A DNA stretch of 9,107 nt from CAVOBC01 sp963693635. Lineage in GTDB: Bacteria > Pseudomonadota > Gammaproteobacteria > Pseudomonadales > Azotimanducaceae. Under the pieces are notes generated by a model. It searched no databases and was not told where the DNA came from. It worked only from the letters and a program-made list of their open reading frames with translations. The stretch spans positions 1 through 9,107 of the forward strand of contig CAVOBC010000182.1 in NCBI GenBank assembly GCA_963693635.1, written 5' to 3'. How positions within the stretch are numbered: position 1 is the first letter of the stretch; the number at the start of each line of letters is the position of its first letter. This document shows positions 1 to 6,690 of this stretch, piece after piece. The translations under genes and the position numbers were made by a program.

Positions 1-913
1 CATACAGGCGCTGGATCGCCTTAGCGTAATGCACATACGAGTCATCCGCCACGTCACCCACGCGCCTCGGCCCCAGCCATTCGACCAGCTTGGTCGAGAA
101 GTAAAAACCCCTGCCGGCCTCCCGATAGCGCCGCAAGCCCACGGTGTTGACGAAGTCGGTGTTGACGCGGATCTTCTTGCCATCGAAATCGACAAGACGC
201 GACAAGTCATACTTGTCCGGGTCCCCGAACGGCGCCATGCCCATCACCTTGTACTCGCCGTCCAGCATCTCGAAGCCGAGATACTCCGTGAAGCTGGCGT
301 ACAACTGCCCGAGCGAGTCCGGATCATAAAACTCGGCAATGCGATGAATGCGGCCGTTCTCGCCCCAGCCAAAGAAGGTGGTGGCGTACTCGCCCTTGCC
401 ATCGATGCCAAGGATCGCGGTCTTCTCGGTAAACCCGCACAGATGGTACGCGCTGCTCGCATGGGACAGATGATGGGGCACCGCGTCGAACTGAACCCGA
501 TCCCAGGAAATGTGCAGCTTTTCCAGCACATCGCGCACACGTCTGACGTTGCCGCGGTAATGCCGGTTGCCATTAAAGATCGCATCGAGCGCACGGTCGG
601 GCGCGTACCAGTACCGACGTGCGTAGCGCCAGCGGTCCGGTTGCAGGAGCCCGGCCCCCGCAAACGGAAAGGCAACGACGTCGACCTCCGACGGCCGCAA
701 CGATGCAAAGTCGAGGCAAAAACTCGCGGCCTCAAGCGGCATGTGATTCTTCTCATGCTTCTTGCGAATGAAGCTCTCTTCTTCAGCGGCCGCAATCAGT
801 TCACCGTTGATGAAGAGCGCTGCAGACGGGTCGTGGCCCAGCGCACCGGAGAGGCCGAGAACAACGAGGGGCTTACTCGAATCGGCGGTCTTTATGGAGT
901 CTGATCCGAACAA
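1..913 (-). CDS. wapO: LPS core carbamoyltransferase, N-terminal part (runs off the left edge)
   Basis: Read on the minus strand, an open frame runs from TTG at 913 to the left edge, about 304 codons with no stop. It belongs to the NodU/CmcH/TobZ carbamoyltransferases, which move a carbamoyl group from carbamoyl phosphate via a carbamoyl-adenylate to a hydroxyl. Visible signatures are VLGLSGALGHDPSAALF near the N-terminus, AAAEEESFIRKKHEKN, the metal-binding PHHLSHASSAYH (HHxxHA), GIDGKGEYATTF, and LGFEMLDGEYKVMGMAPFG. The family is usually about 550-600 aa, so roughly half is present. In the P. aeruginosa core locus a homologue (WapO, from memory) closes the cluster and is linked to 7-O-carbamoyl heptose II; the same position here supports that role. 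TTG is the only plausible start between the in-frame TAG at 928-926 and the conserved VVLGLSG; its Shine-Dalgarno is poor. Family call very secure, exact acceptor inferred. Confidence 0.93.
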   Translation of the reverse strand, partial: MFGSDSIKTADSSKPLVVLGLSGALGHDPSAALFINGELIAAAEEESFIRKKHEKNHMPLEAASFCLDFASLRPSEVDVVAFPFAGAGLLQPDRWRYARRYWYAPDRALDAIFNGNRHYRGNVRRVRDVLEKLHISWDRVQFDAVPHHLSHASSAYHLCGFTEKTAILGIDGKGEYATTFFGWGENGRIHRIAEFYDPDSLGQLYASFTEYLGFEMLDGEYKVMGMAPFGDPDKYDLSRLVDFDGKKIRVNTDFVNTVGLRRYREAGRGFYFSTKLVEWLGPRRVGDVADDSYVHYAKAIQRLY

Positions 914-1098
914 CGTGTGCTGCCGCTAAACAAAGTGAGCGATTGTAAAGGTGCGGTCCTGCGCCGCCTAGCGCAAGGTCCCGGGGAGACGGCCGTTGGG
1001 CGGCGAACATCGCGCTCGAGGCGGTGATCCGATGGGTGGATGCCGTGCAGCCACGCCTGTTCGGTTGACCGCAGCCGCCCTTCGGCCAAGAAAAGGCG
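914..1098. other. Intergenic gap before the carbamoyltransferase
   Basis: This 185-base gap separates the dual kinase from the carbamoyltransferase. Two short minus-strand frames cross it (892-1089 and 968-1162), but they overlap each other in different frames and show no recognisable motif, so I do not call them genes. Near the right end it holds one arm of the inverted repeat listed separately. A TACAAT hexamer at 947-942 (minus strand) resembles a -10 box about 29 bases before the TTG start, but no convincing -35 lies at the right distance. Confidence 0.6.
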
Positions 1099-1110
1099 TT
1101 AAGGCCGAAG
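1080..1110 (-). repeat. Inverted repeat at the end of the dual kinase gene
   Basis: Perfect 8-base arms CTTCGGCC (1080-1087) and GGCCGAAG (1103-1110) flank a 15-base loop. The kinase stop codon TAA (1101-1099) sits inside the loop, so in the mRNA a hairpin would form across the end of the gene. No T-run follows the distal arm, so it is not a standard Rho-independent terminator. It may be an mRNA-processing or stabilising structure before the carbamoyltransferase, or chance in GC-rich DNA. Confidence 0.45.
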
Positions 1111-2562
1111 CGGGGCGATTAACCCCTGGAAGCATTCTTTGACCGGTGGATTGTCTTTCCAATTGGCCATGAACCGATCCAGATCCTTGTTGAACGCTCG
1201 CCGGAACCGCTGTTCGGACGAATGTTCGTGCATAGCGTCCAGGTCGATCAGAACGGGGCCTGCGTCTGCCATCAGAAAGTTGGTCGCTTTCATATCACCA
1301 TGGGTAATCTGCACGCGCGCCAGTTCACCAAGGATTTCGGCTATCGCCTGCGCGCTGTCAACCGACTCGATCCCCTGCCGCATGTGCTCCGCCGCATCAA
1401 CCGCCGGGATGTATTCGGTGACGAGATACGCGGTCGTGCGGAGTGGTCCCATGCGCTTTTCGATGAGCGCGACCGGCGTCAGTGTGTCGATGCCCAGGAA
1501 CTCAAGCCGCATAGCGTTGCGCCAGGAGACCCACGCCCGACTCTTGCGTCCGGCGCGCCGCAAAAAGTGCCAGGGGTTTTTGATGTTGTAACGTTTAACC
1601 ACGAGCGCACGGTCACCCAGATGCACCAACGCGACCGTTGCCGAGTTACCGTCTTTGAGCAACGTGCCGGTCGCCATCACATCATCAGGCGTCGCCAGCA
1701 ACTGCTGGATTTCGGGTCCGTACGCATTGCGGTCACAGATCGTGAACCGGGTGAACGACGATTCGCAGACAAAACGGGTGCACTCTCGAAACGCTTTTTC
1801 GATGTAGCGGCGCTTGCGGGTCTGACGCTTGGCGGCCACCAGCGACAGGAGACGCGCCAACCGGCCGGATTCACGCGGCCACTCGCGCACCGCCTCGTAG
1901 GCCGGCAGGACGACATTGATCAGATCGTCGTGGCGCGCAAGCAACTGGGCGAAAAAGAGCGCCAGGTTGCCGAGGCTGGCGCTCTCGGACAACGGCGTGC
2001 CGATCGCCTGGATGCCGCCGCCATCGATGGCGTAGAGCTTGCCTTCCCGCAGCAGGAAGTTGTTCAGATGAATGTCGCTTTGACTGACGCCGACCGCGTG
2101 TAACCGGGCCATCATGATCATGAAGCGCGTCAGCACGTCGATCTTGTCCTGATCGGTGACGGCGCGATTCCAGATGTCGAGCAGATTGTGCGCCTCATCC
2201 AGGAAGTCAAAGGCGAGCACGATGCCTTCGCCGCCGCACAGGGTCCCGGACCAGCGAAGTCGCGGGCATCGAACGCCGGCGCGGGCCACCGCGTCCATGC
2301 CACGTTCTTCCTGAATGGCATATTTCTGGGCACTGCGGCCAAGAAACGTCTTGATGAGATAGGTTCGGCCGTGGACCCGCGCCTTGGCAACAATCCGCTT
2401 GCCGGGCAGCACCCGCAAGATTTCAGACACGGTCATATCGACGACGTCGACCCCGCCGGGCAACCCGCCGGGAAAACCACTGCCTGACTGCACGCGTAGC
2501 CAGAACGGCATCGGGATCGCCCGCCTTGCAGTGATGAGTTTATCTGCGTCCAGCATTTCCAT
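1099..2562 (-). CDS. Two-domain LPS core kinase (tandem WaaP/Kdo-kinase folds)
   Basis: A 487-aa protein built from two kinase-like halves. The N-terminal half (about 40-250) has YLIKTF with K71 as the likely ATP-binding lysine, QSDIHLNNFLL (161-171) as the catalytic loop with D163 and N168, and AIDGGGI with metal-binding D180; the usual HxD histidine is Q161. The C-terminal half (about 285-487) has VVKRY with K323, the classical THGDMKATNFL (420-430) with D423 and N428, and VLIDLDAM with D440. It is expected to be a cytoplasmic sugar kinase acting on inner-core heptose. P. aeruginosa has, as I recall, a similar long kinase just before its core carbamoyltransferase, which supports orthology; the substrate is unknown. 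The ATG at 2562 follows TAGGAG by 11 bases, with an in-frame TGA just upstream. It lies 196 bases after the previous gene and may have its own promoter. Confidence 0.88.
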   Translation of the reverse strand: MEMLDADKLITARRAIPMPFWLRVQSGSGFPGGLPGGVDVVDMTVSEILRVLPGKRIVAKARVHGRTYLIKTFLGRSAQKYAIQEERGMDAVARAGVRCPRLRWSGTLCGGEGIVLAFDFLDEAHNLLDIWNRAVTDQDKIDVLTRFMIMMARLHAVGVSQSDIHLNNFLLREGKLYAIDGGGIQAIGTPLSESASLGNLALFFAQLLARHDDLINVVLPAYEAVREWPRESGRLARLLSLVAAKRQTRKRRYIEKAFRECTRFVCESSFTRFTICDRNAYGPEIQQLLATPDDVMATGTLLKDGNSATVALVHLGDRALVVKRYNIKNPWHFLRRAGRKSRAWVSWRNAMRLEFLGIDTLTPVALIEKRMGPLRTTAYLVTEYIPAVDAAEHMRQGIESVDSAQAIAEILGELARVQITHGDMKATNFLMADAGPVLIDLDAMHEHSSEQRFRRAFNKDLDRFMANWKDNPPVKECFQGLIAPLRP

Positions 2563-2667
2563 CGAAGATCACGCTCCTACGATAGCCGTCCCACCGCCTG
2601 GTGCCGACTACCGCGACTTACATTCCTTTGCCCGCTTCAGCGGCCAACTTTCTCCGTCTGAGTCCCG

Positions 2668-2694
2668 TCTATAGTCCCTGTTCAGTCGCGTCAA
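2668..2694 (-). promoter_or_regulatory. Possible sigma70 promoter for the dual kinase
   Basis: On the minus strand a -35-like TTGACG (2694-2689, 5 of 6 to consensus) and a -10-like TATAGA (2673-2668, 5 of 6) are separated by 15 bases. That is shorter than the preferred 16-18, which lowers confidence. Initiation would fall near 2661, giving a leader of about 100 bases before the ATG at 2562. Its place in the gap between two gene blocks is where an internal promoter would be expected. Confidence 0.35.
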
Positions 2695-2740
2695 GGCGCA
2701 GCGATACCCCTGACCCGGCGTCGCATAAACCCGCTCCTCC
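2691..2740 (-). CDS. Possible mini-ORF or leader peptide, MRRRVRGIAAP
   Basis: On the minus strand a consensus-quality Shine-Dalgarno GGAGGAG (2740-2734) lies 7 bases before an ATG (2726-2724), which opens 11 codons ending in TGA (2693-2691). The peptide is MRRRVRGIAAP, with four arginines in the first six residues. Its stop overlaps the -35 box of the putative promoter, so it would be translated only from read-through of the upstream kinase transcript. It could be a leader peptide, a site where ribosomes keep upstream transcripts loaded, or chance. No homology is claimed. Confidence 0.25.
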
Positions 2741-2758
2741 ACTGCAGGTTGTTCCGGC

Positions 2759-3511
2759 CTACCGAGCCGGTATGCGGCCCGCAAAGAACGCTTCTACCCG
2801 AAGCATCGCGGCCCGGTCGCCAGACCCCAGTTTGCGAGACGACAGATATTCATGAATAAACGCCAGTCGTGGCCGAAGGGTCAGATACTGAAGCGCCATG
2901 CGATCCAGACTCGCAAGGTCCTTGCGCACCCCTCTGGACCGCAGCACGGAAGGCAGCCTTCGCCCAACGGGGCTATCGATTATATAGACTTCGGGCCTAG
3001 GACGAAGCTCAACGAGCACATTTCGCCAATTCAGGTCGTTGTGAATGAAGTTCGCAGCGTGCATCCGGCGCACGTGCGCGCCCAGTCTGCAGGCCACCTG
3101 CCGCACCCAGGCGGGGTCAAGCAGAATGGGGTCACCGCGGCGCGCCAGCGTTTGCAGATCCGCGACGCCGGCGATCTCGCGGGTAATCATCAGCCCCCGT
3201 CGACCGGGACCCCAATGCTGCTGTTCGCCCCAGGCCACCACTTCTGCCGTTGGAATGCCGATGATCGCGAGGCGTTCGAGGTTCTCCCACTCGGCGCGTA
3301 CGCGGCTGCGTCCCACATACCGGCGCAGGTGTCGACCCGCCTCGTAGTAGGTCTTGACGTAGAACGTCTCGCCGCCGACCGTCACCCGCTCCAGGCGGCT
3401 GATCAGGTCTTCCGTCACCATCTCGCCGCATACCGCAACCGCATCTTCTGCGCGCTGGAACTGCGGAGGCACATTCCCGCGAGTGCGCCATCGGAAGCGA
3501 CCGTGTCCCAA
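2759..3511 (-). CDS. Small LPS core kinase (Kdo/WaaP kinase superfamily)
   Basis: A 250-aa protein-kinase-like enzyme of the LPS kinase superfamily (KdkA/WaaP/InaA relatives). From the TTG start, FYVKTYY gives the probable ATP-binding K53, RAEWENL the probable alpha-C helix glutamate, IHNDLNWRNVLV (156-167) the catalytic loop with D159 and N163, and YIIDSPVG the metal-binding D179 in place of DFG. It should phosphorylate a core sugar, heptose or Kdo, in the cytoplasm; the target cannot be read from sequence. The frame is open back to 3601, but that would overlap waaP by 77 bases with a Cys/Ser-rich segment unlike kinase sequence. TTG at 3511 directly precedes the conserved GRFRWR...VPPQFQ start region and follows AGGA (3526-3523) in the waaP stop by 11 bases, implying translational coupling to waaP. 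The start remains uncertain. Confidence 0.85.
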   Translation of the reverse strand: MGHGRFRWRTRGNVPPQFQRAEDAVAVCGEMVTEDLISRLERVTVGGETFYVKTYYEAGRHLRRYVGRSRVRAEWENLERLAIIGIPTAEVVAWGEQQHWGPGRRGLMITREIAGVADLQTLARRGDPILLDPAWVRQVACRLGAHVRRMHAANFIHNDLNWRNVLVELRPRPEVYIIDSPVGRRLPSVLRSRGVRKDLASLDRMALQYLTLRPRLAFIHEYLSSRKLGSGDRAAMLRVEAFFAGRIPAR

Positions 3512-3524
3512 CGCCGAGGCCGTC

Positions 3525-4433
3525 CTAGACGGCAGGCAGATGCAAGAGCACGCCGCCGACCCGTCCGTGTTGCTTGCGGTACAGCCGGTGTGCCCGGTCA
3601 ATCACCTGACGCCAGAACACCCGGTCTTCGACCAGCACGTGCCGCAGCGACTTGCCGGAATATCGACGCACAAAGCGGAGCAGGTCGCGCCTCGTGAGAC
3701 CGATGTCCGCGGCCGAGAAGAGGAGGCCCGCCATGTCCTTGACCCGCCAGCGCCCGGGCGTGCGTGCGCGAATCTGGGCCCGGTGCAGGTCGATCAAAAA
3801 GAGCCTCGGCTGCTCCTCATCCACGGTCGCGGCCTCGAGCAGGAAGTGGCAAATGTAGTAATCCCGGTGATTGAGGCCGTTGTCATGCAGCCGCGCGGAC
3901 ACGCTGCCGACAAGGTCCAGCAGACGCTGCTTGCGCACCCACGGCGGCGGCTCGCGCACCCAGGCGCCGCAGTAATCCTCAAGACTGATTGTGTGATCGA
4001 GCGCTCTGGTCACGATGAACGACTCGATGCTGGCGGGGTTCCGGCCGTGCGATCCGTAGGCAACCGGCGTCAGGGTATCAATCCCCAGCCCCTGAACGCG
4101 CTTGATTGCATGCCACTCGTTGCTGGCGCCGAGGACCGGCGCTTTTAGCTGCAGGAGATTCTTCAGTATCTCCCGCCAGCCGACACCAAAGTGAAGCTTC
4201 GCGAAGTAGCCGCGGCCGTCTACCTCGAAACGAAAGGTACGCCGTATGCCCTGATCGCGGAACACTTCGCCGTCGATCGCCGCCAGGTGCCCGAACAAAC
4301 CGTGCGGATCGGTCGCGTCGTCACAAAGACCGCGCAGTTCTTTTGCAACAAAGGCTTCTGCCACACCTTCTTCTCTCACACCTTCTTCTGCCACGAATGC
4401 TTCTACCCCCTCTTCTTGTGCCACAGATGCCAC
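3525..4433 (-). CDS. waaP: LPS core heptose(I) kinase WaaP (RfaP) with N-terminal repeat extension
   Basis: A 302-aa WaaP, which phosphorylates O-4 of heptose I using ATP and is needed for a stable outer membrane in enterics and for viability in P. aeruginosa. Landmarks are FEVDGRGYFAKLH with K79 as ATP-binding lysine, GVGWREILKNLLQLKAPVLGA, the characteristic NHRDYYICHFLL (188-199) with catalytic D191, FLIDLHRAQ with D215, and RWRVKDMAGLLFSAADIGLTRRD. Known WaaP proteins are about 265-270 aa; aligned with P. aeruginosa WaaP from memory, homology begins near residue 29. The preceding residues are a Glu/Val/Ala-rich segment with repeats of EEGV and EAFVA, encoded by tandem DNA repeats. The start used here is GTG at 4433, one base after the waaG stop (TGA-C-GTG); further GTG codons at 4424, 4394, 4379 and 4364 are alternatives, two of them just after AGAAGAAGG. 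Function is secure, start is not. Confidence 0.94.
   Translation of the reverse strand: MASVAQEEGVEAFVAEEGVREEGVAEAFVAKELRGLCDDATDPHGLFGHLAAIDGEVFRDQGIRRTFRFEVDGRGYFAKLHFGVGWREILKNLLQLKAPVLGASNEWHAIKRVQGLGIDTLTPVAYGSHGRNPASIESFIVTRALDHTISLEDYCGAWVREPPPWVRKQRLLDLVGSVSARLHDNGLNHRDYYICHFLLEAATVDEEQPRLFLIDLHRAQIRARTPGRWRVKDMAGLLFSAADIGLTRRDLLRFVRRYSGKSLRHVLVEDRVFWRQVIDRAHRLYRKQHGRVGGVLLHLPAV
4344..4433 (-). repeat. Tandem-repeat segment encoding the WaaP N-terminus
   Basis: The first 30 codons of waaP are internally repetitive. Two adjacent 15-base units, 4391-4377 and 4376-4362 on the minus strand, share AGAAGAAGGTGTG exactly and encode AEEGV and REEGV. A third, diverged copy (QEEGV) precedes them, and EAFVA occurs twice. 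All copies keep the reading frame. This looks like in-frame repeat expansion at the 5' end of the gene. The purine-rich units resemble Shine-Dalgarno sequences placed before GTG codons. Confidence 0.75.
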
Positions 4434-4434
4434 G

Positions 4435-6690
4435 TCAGCCGACCACGCGGCCGATCAACTCCGCCGCGCGCTGCGGCAGGCTATAAAGGTCCGCCTGCTC
4501 GGCGTACTGTCGCCCGTTCGCGCCCCAGCAACTGCGCTGATCCGAGATCAGCATCTCCAGCAAGAGCCGGTTGTAAGTTGCCTGCTTGAAGGGCGCGGGC
4601 ACGAGTTTGCCGGCATCGGCATCGCGGACGTAATGCGCGTAGCCGCAAATGTCGGTCGCGAGGACCGGCAGCCCGGCGACGACGGCCTCGAGCAGCACCG
4701 TACCCGTGTTCTCATTGTACGCCGGGTGGATCAGCAGATCCGCGCCGAGCAGAAAGCGCGGGATGTCGTCCTGACCACCGAAGATGGTGACCTGGTCGGC
4801 AATGCCGAGGCGCCTTGCCATACGCAAAAACGGCGACGGATTGTCCTGACCAATGACGAACATGCGGGTGCGGCGGCGCACATCGTCAGGGAGCGACCGG
4901 TGACCAAGCAGCGCCCGGTCGAGGCCCTTCGTCACAAAGCCTGAGCCGATCATCAGCGTCAGCAGATCGTTGTCGCCGATGGCGTATTCCGCGCGAAACG
5001 CCGCCCGCACCCGATCCGCGTCGGGCGGCGCAACCCGGTCCCGACTGATGCCCGGCGGCAGCGTATGGAAGCGCTCACGCGGCGTCTTGTAATGTTTCAA
5101 AAAAAGCGGCTTCTGGACTTCCGAGATCATGAGAATCTCGGTCTTGGCGTCCGCTTGAAACACCGCCCGCTCGAACCGGGAGAAGTGCCGATAACGCGGA
5201 ATAGATCGATACAGGCTGCCGCGCTGGGTCCGGGCTTTTTCTTCGTAGCAGGAGTCGGCGGCGTAGTAAACGTCAAGGCCGGGCATCTTGTTGAAACCGA
5301 TGACGCCGTCGACAGGGTGTGCACTCAGATGGCTCCCGACCCATTCAGAGAAACGCTCGTACCGTGTGTGGTTGGTGATCGCCTCAACCGGCACCATCAC
5401 GACCTGAAAGTCTGCGGGGATCTCGCCTTCCCAGGACAGGGTATAAACCCGAATCGCATAGCCGCGCTCCTGGCATTCAAGCGCGATCCGAAGAAAGTCG
5501 CGCTGCAGGCCACCAAACGGAAAGTACTTGTATAGACAAAACGCCAGTTCTCGCTTGTTCTGCTGAGGCTGCCGATCGAGCGTCACGGTCTCGATGATGC
5601 GCGAGGCTTCCTCGTGCAGCGCATAGATATTCGCGTTCTCGGCAAACTGTCGACCGTTTTCCCGACACTCATCGCGTCGGTCGTCGAGCAGCATGCGCTT
5701 CAACTCCTCGTTCAATGATGCCTGCTCAAACGGACTGCTGATCAGGTTGCCGACCCCCGCTTCCTGTACGTAGTGCGCATACCCGCAAATGTCGGTTGCC
5801 AGCACCGGCAGGCCTGCGACCATGGCTTCGAGCAGCACGATGCCCGCGGCCTCATCGAGCGCCGGGTGGATCATCAGATCAGCGCCGAGCAAGAATCGGG
5901 GTATGTCATCCCGGCCCGCCAGGAAGCGGACGTTGCGCAGGCCAATGCAAAAGATGAGGCGTTTGAACGGCGCCGGATTATCCTCGCCGACCACGAAAAA
6001 GTGCGTGCGCCGGCGCAGCAGTGCCGGCAGCGATCTGACCGCATAGAGGGCCCGGCGAAGGCCTTTCTTGATGAAGCCGGAGCCGACCATGATGACGAGG
6101 AAGTCGGTCTCGCCGATACCGAATTCGGCACGGAACTTCTCCCGAATCTCATCGGCATTCGGCGGCGCTATCCGGTCTCGCGCAATGCCTGGGGGCAGAG
6201 AGTGCATGCGGCGCGCCGGCGTGCCGTAGTGGCGCAAAAAGAAGGGCTTTTGCGCCTCTGAGATCATCAGGATCTCGGTACGACTATCCCCCGCAAAGAC
6301 CGCGCGTTCGTACTCCGCGAAATGGCGATAGCGGGGCAACTTGCGATACAGCCAGCTACGTTGGGTTCGTGCTTTTTCCTCGTAACAGGAGTCCGCCGCG
6401 TAGTAGAAGTCGAGTCCAGGCATTTTGTTGATGCCGATGACAATGTCGACCGGACTCTCGGCGAGGGCGTCTTTTACCCACAGACTGAATTTCTTGTACC
6501 GACTGTGGTTGGTCAGCGAATTGACCGGCACGATGACGACATCGAAGCCCACCGGGATCGCGCCGTCCCACGACAGTGTGTAGACGCGGACGTCGTGCCC
6601 GTTCGCCTGACAACATTCCGCGATCCGCAGGAAATCGCGCTGCAGACCGCCGTAAGGGAAGTACTTGTACAGGCAAAACGCTAGTTTCAA
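4435..6690 (-). CDS. waaG: Fused tandem WaaG-type LPS core glycosyltransferase (two complete GT4 domains)
   Basis: A 751-aa protein made of two full-length WaaG-like GT-B enzymes of family GT4, each about 372 aa, the normal size of a whole WaaG. Domain 1 spans about 1-372 and domain 2 about 380-751, joined by a short polar linker near 371-380 (DRQPQQNKRE). Both start with LAFCLYKYFP(Y/F)GGLQRDF and keep D19/D398, INKMPGLD or FNKMPGLD, AADSCYEEKARTQR, LPPGI, GSGF with K209/K588, the EX7E pair E280/E288 and E660/E668, and LPVLATDICGYAHYV. WaaG adds the first hexose (Glc in E. coli, GalNAc in P. aeruginosa) to heptose II. Two sites suggest two consecutive additions, or one active plus one adapted domain. 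Start is TTG at 6690, overlapping the waaC stop as TTGA, 7 bases after AAGGAAG (6704-6698). No stop or ATG occurs at the junction, so the fusion is in frame as sequenced. Confidence 0.94.
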   Translation of the reverse strand: MKLAFCLYKYFPYGGLQRDFLRIAECCQANGHDVRVYTLSWDGAIPVGFDVVIVPVNSLTNHSRYKKFSLWVKDALAESPVDIVIGINKMPGLDFYYAADSCYEEKARTQRSWLYRKLPRYRHFAEYERAVFAGDSRTEILMISEAQKPFFLRHYGTPARRMHSLPPGIARDRIAPPNADEIREKFRAEFGIGETDFLVIMVGSGFIKKGLRRALYAVRSLPALLRRRTHFFVVGEDNPAPFKRLIFCIGLRNVRFLAGRDDIPRFLLGADLMIHPALDEAAGIVLLEAMVAGLPVLATDICGYAHYVQEAGVGNLISSPFEQASLNEELKRMLLDDRRDECRENGRQFAENANIYALHEEASRIIETVTLDRQPQQNKRELAFCLYKYFPFGGLQRDFLRIALECQERGYAIRVYTLSWEGEIPADFQVVMVPVEAITNHTRYERFSEWVGSHLSAHPVDGVIGFNKMPGLDVYYAADSCYEEKARTQRGSLYRSIPRYRHFSRFERAVFQADAKTEILMISEVQKPLFLKHYKTPRERFHTLPPGISRDRVAPPDADRVRAAFRAEYAIGDNDLLTLMIGSGFVTKGLDRALLGHRSLPDDVRRRTRMFVIGQDNPSPFLRMARRLGIADQVTIFGGQDDIPRFLLGADLLIHPAYNENTGTVLLEAVVAGLPVLATDICGYAHYVRDADAGKLVPAPFKQATYNRLLLEMLISDQRSCWGANGRQYAEQADLYSLPQRAAELIGRVVG

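Larger units (their letters stand above)
2563..2758. other. Intergenic gap upstream of the dual kinase
   Basis: A 196-base break in an otherwise tightly packed gene string. On the minus strand it contains, in order of transcription, a strong Shine-Dalgarno with an 11-codon open frame (2726-2691), a sigma70-like promoter (2694-2668), and the ribosome binding site of the dual kinase (TAGGAG, 2579-2574). No other gene is evident. Confidence 0.65.

Noticed and set aside
29..904. 291-codon open frame on the plus strand
   Set aside because: It lies exactly antisense to the carbamoyltransferase, whose motifs are unmistakable. Its translation shows no family features.
942..947. TACAAT as a -10 box for the carbamoyltransferase
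   Set aside because: The hexamer is good, but the sequence 17-18 bases upstream (TAGGCG) is a poor -35, so I do not call a promoter.
892..1162. Two short minus-strand frames in the gap before the carbamoyltransferase (65 and 64 codons)
   Set aside because: They overlap each other and the ends of real genes, lack good ribosome sites and show no recognisable motif.
1222..2103. 293-codon plus-strand open frame
   Set aside because: Antisense to the dual kinase, with codon-position bias explained by the real gene on the other strand.
3512..3601. Longer N-terminus for the small kinase, starting at 3601
   Set aside because: It would overlap waaP by 77 bases and add a Cys/Ser/Thr-rich segment unlike LPS kinases. 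TTG at 3511 just before the conserved region fits better.
2852..4148. Long plus-strand frames at 2852-3697 and 3483-4148
   Set aside because: They overlap each other and are antisense to two kinase genes with clear catalytic loops.
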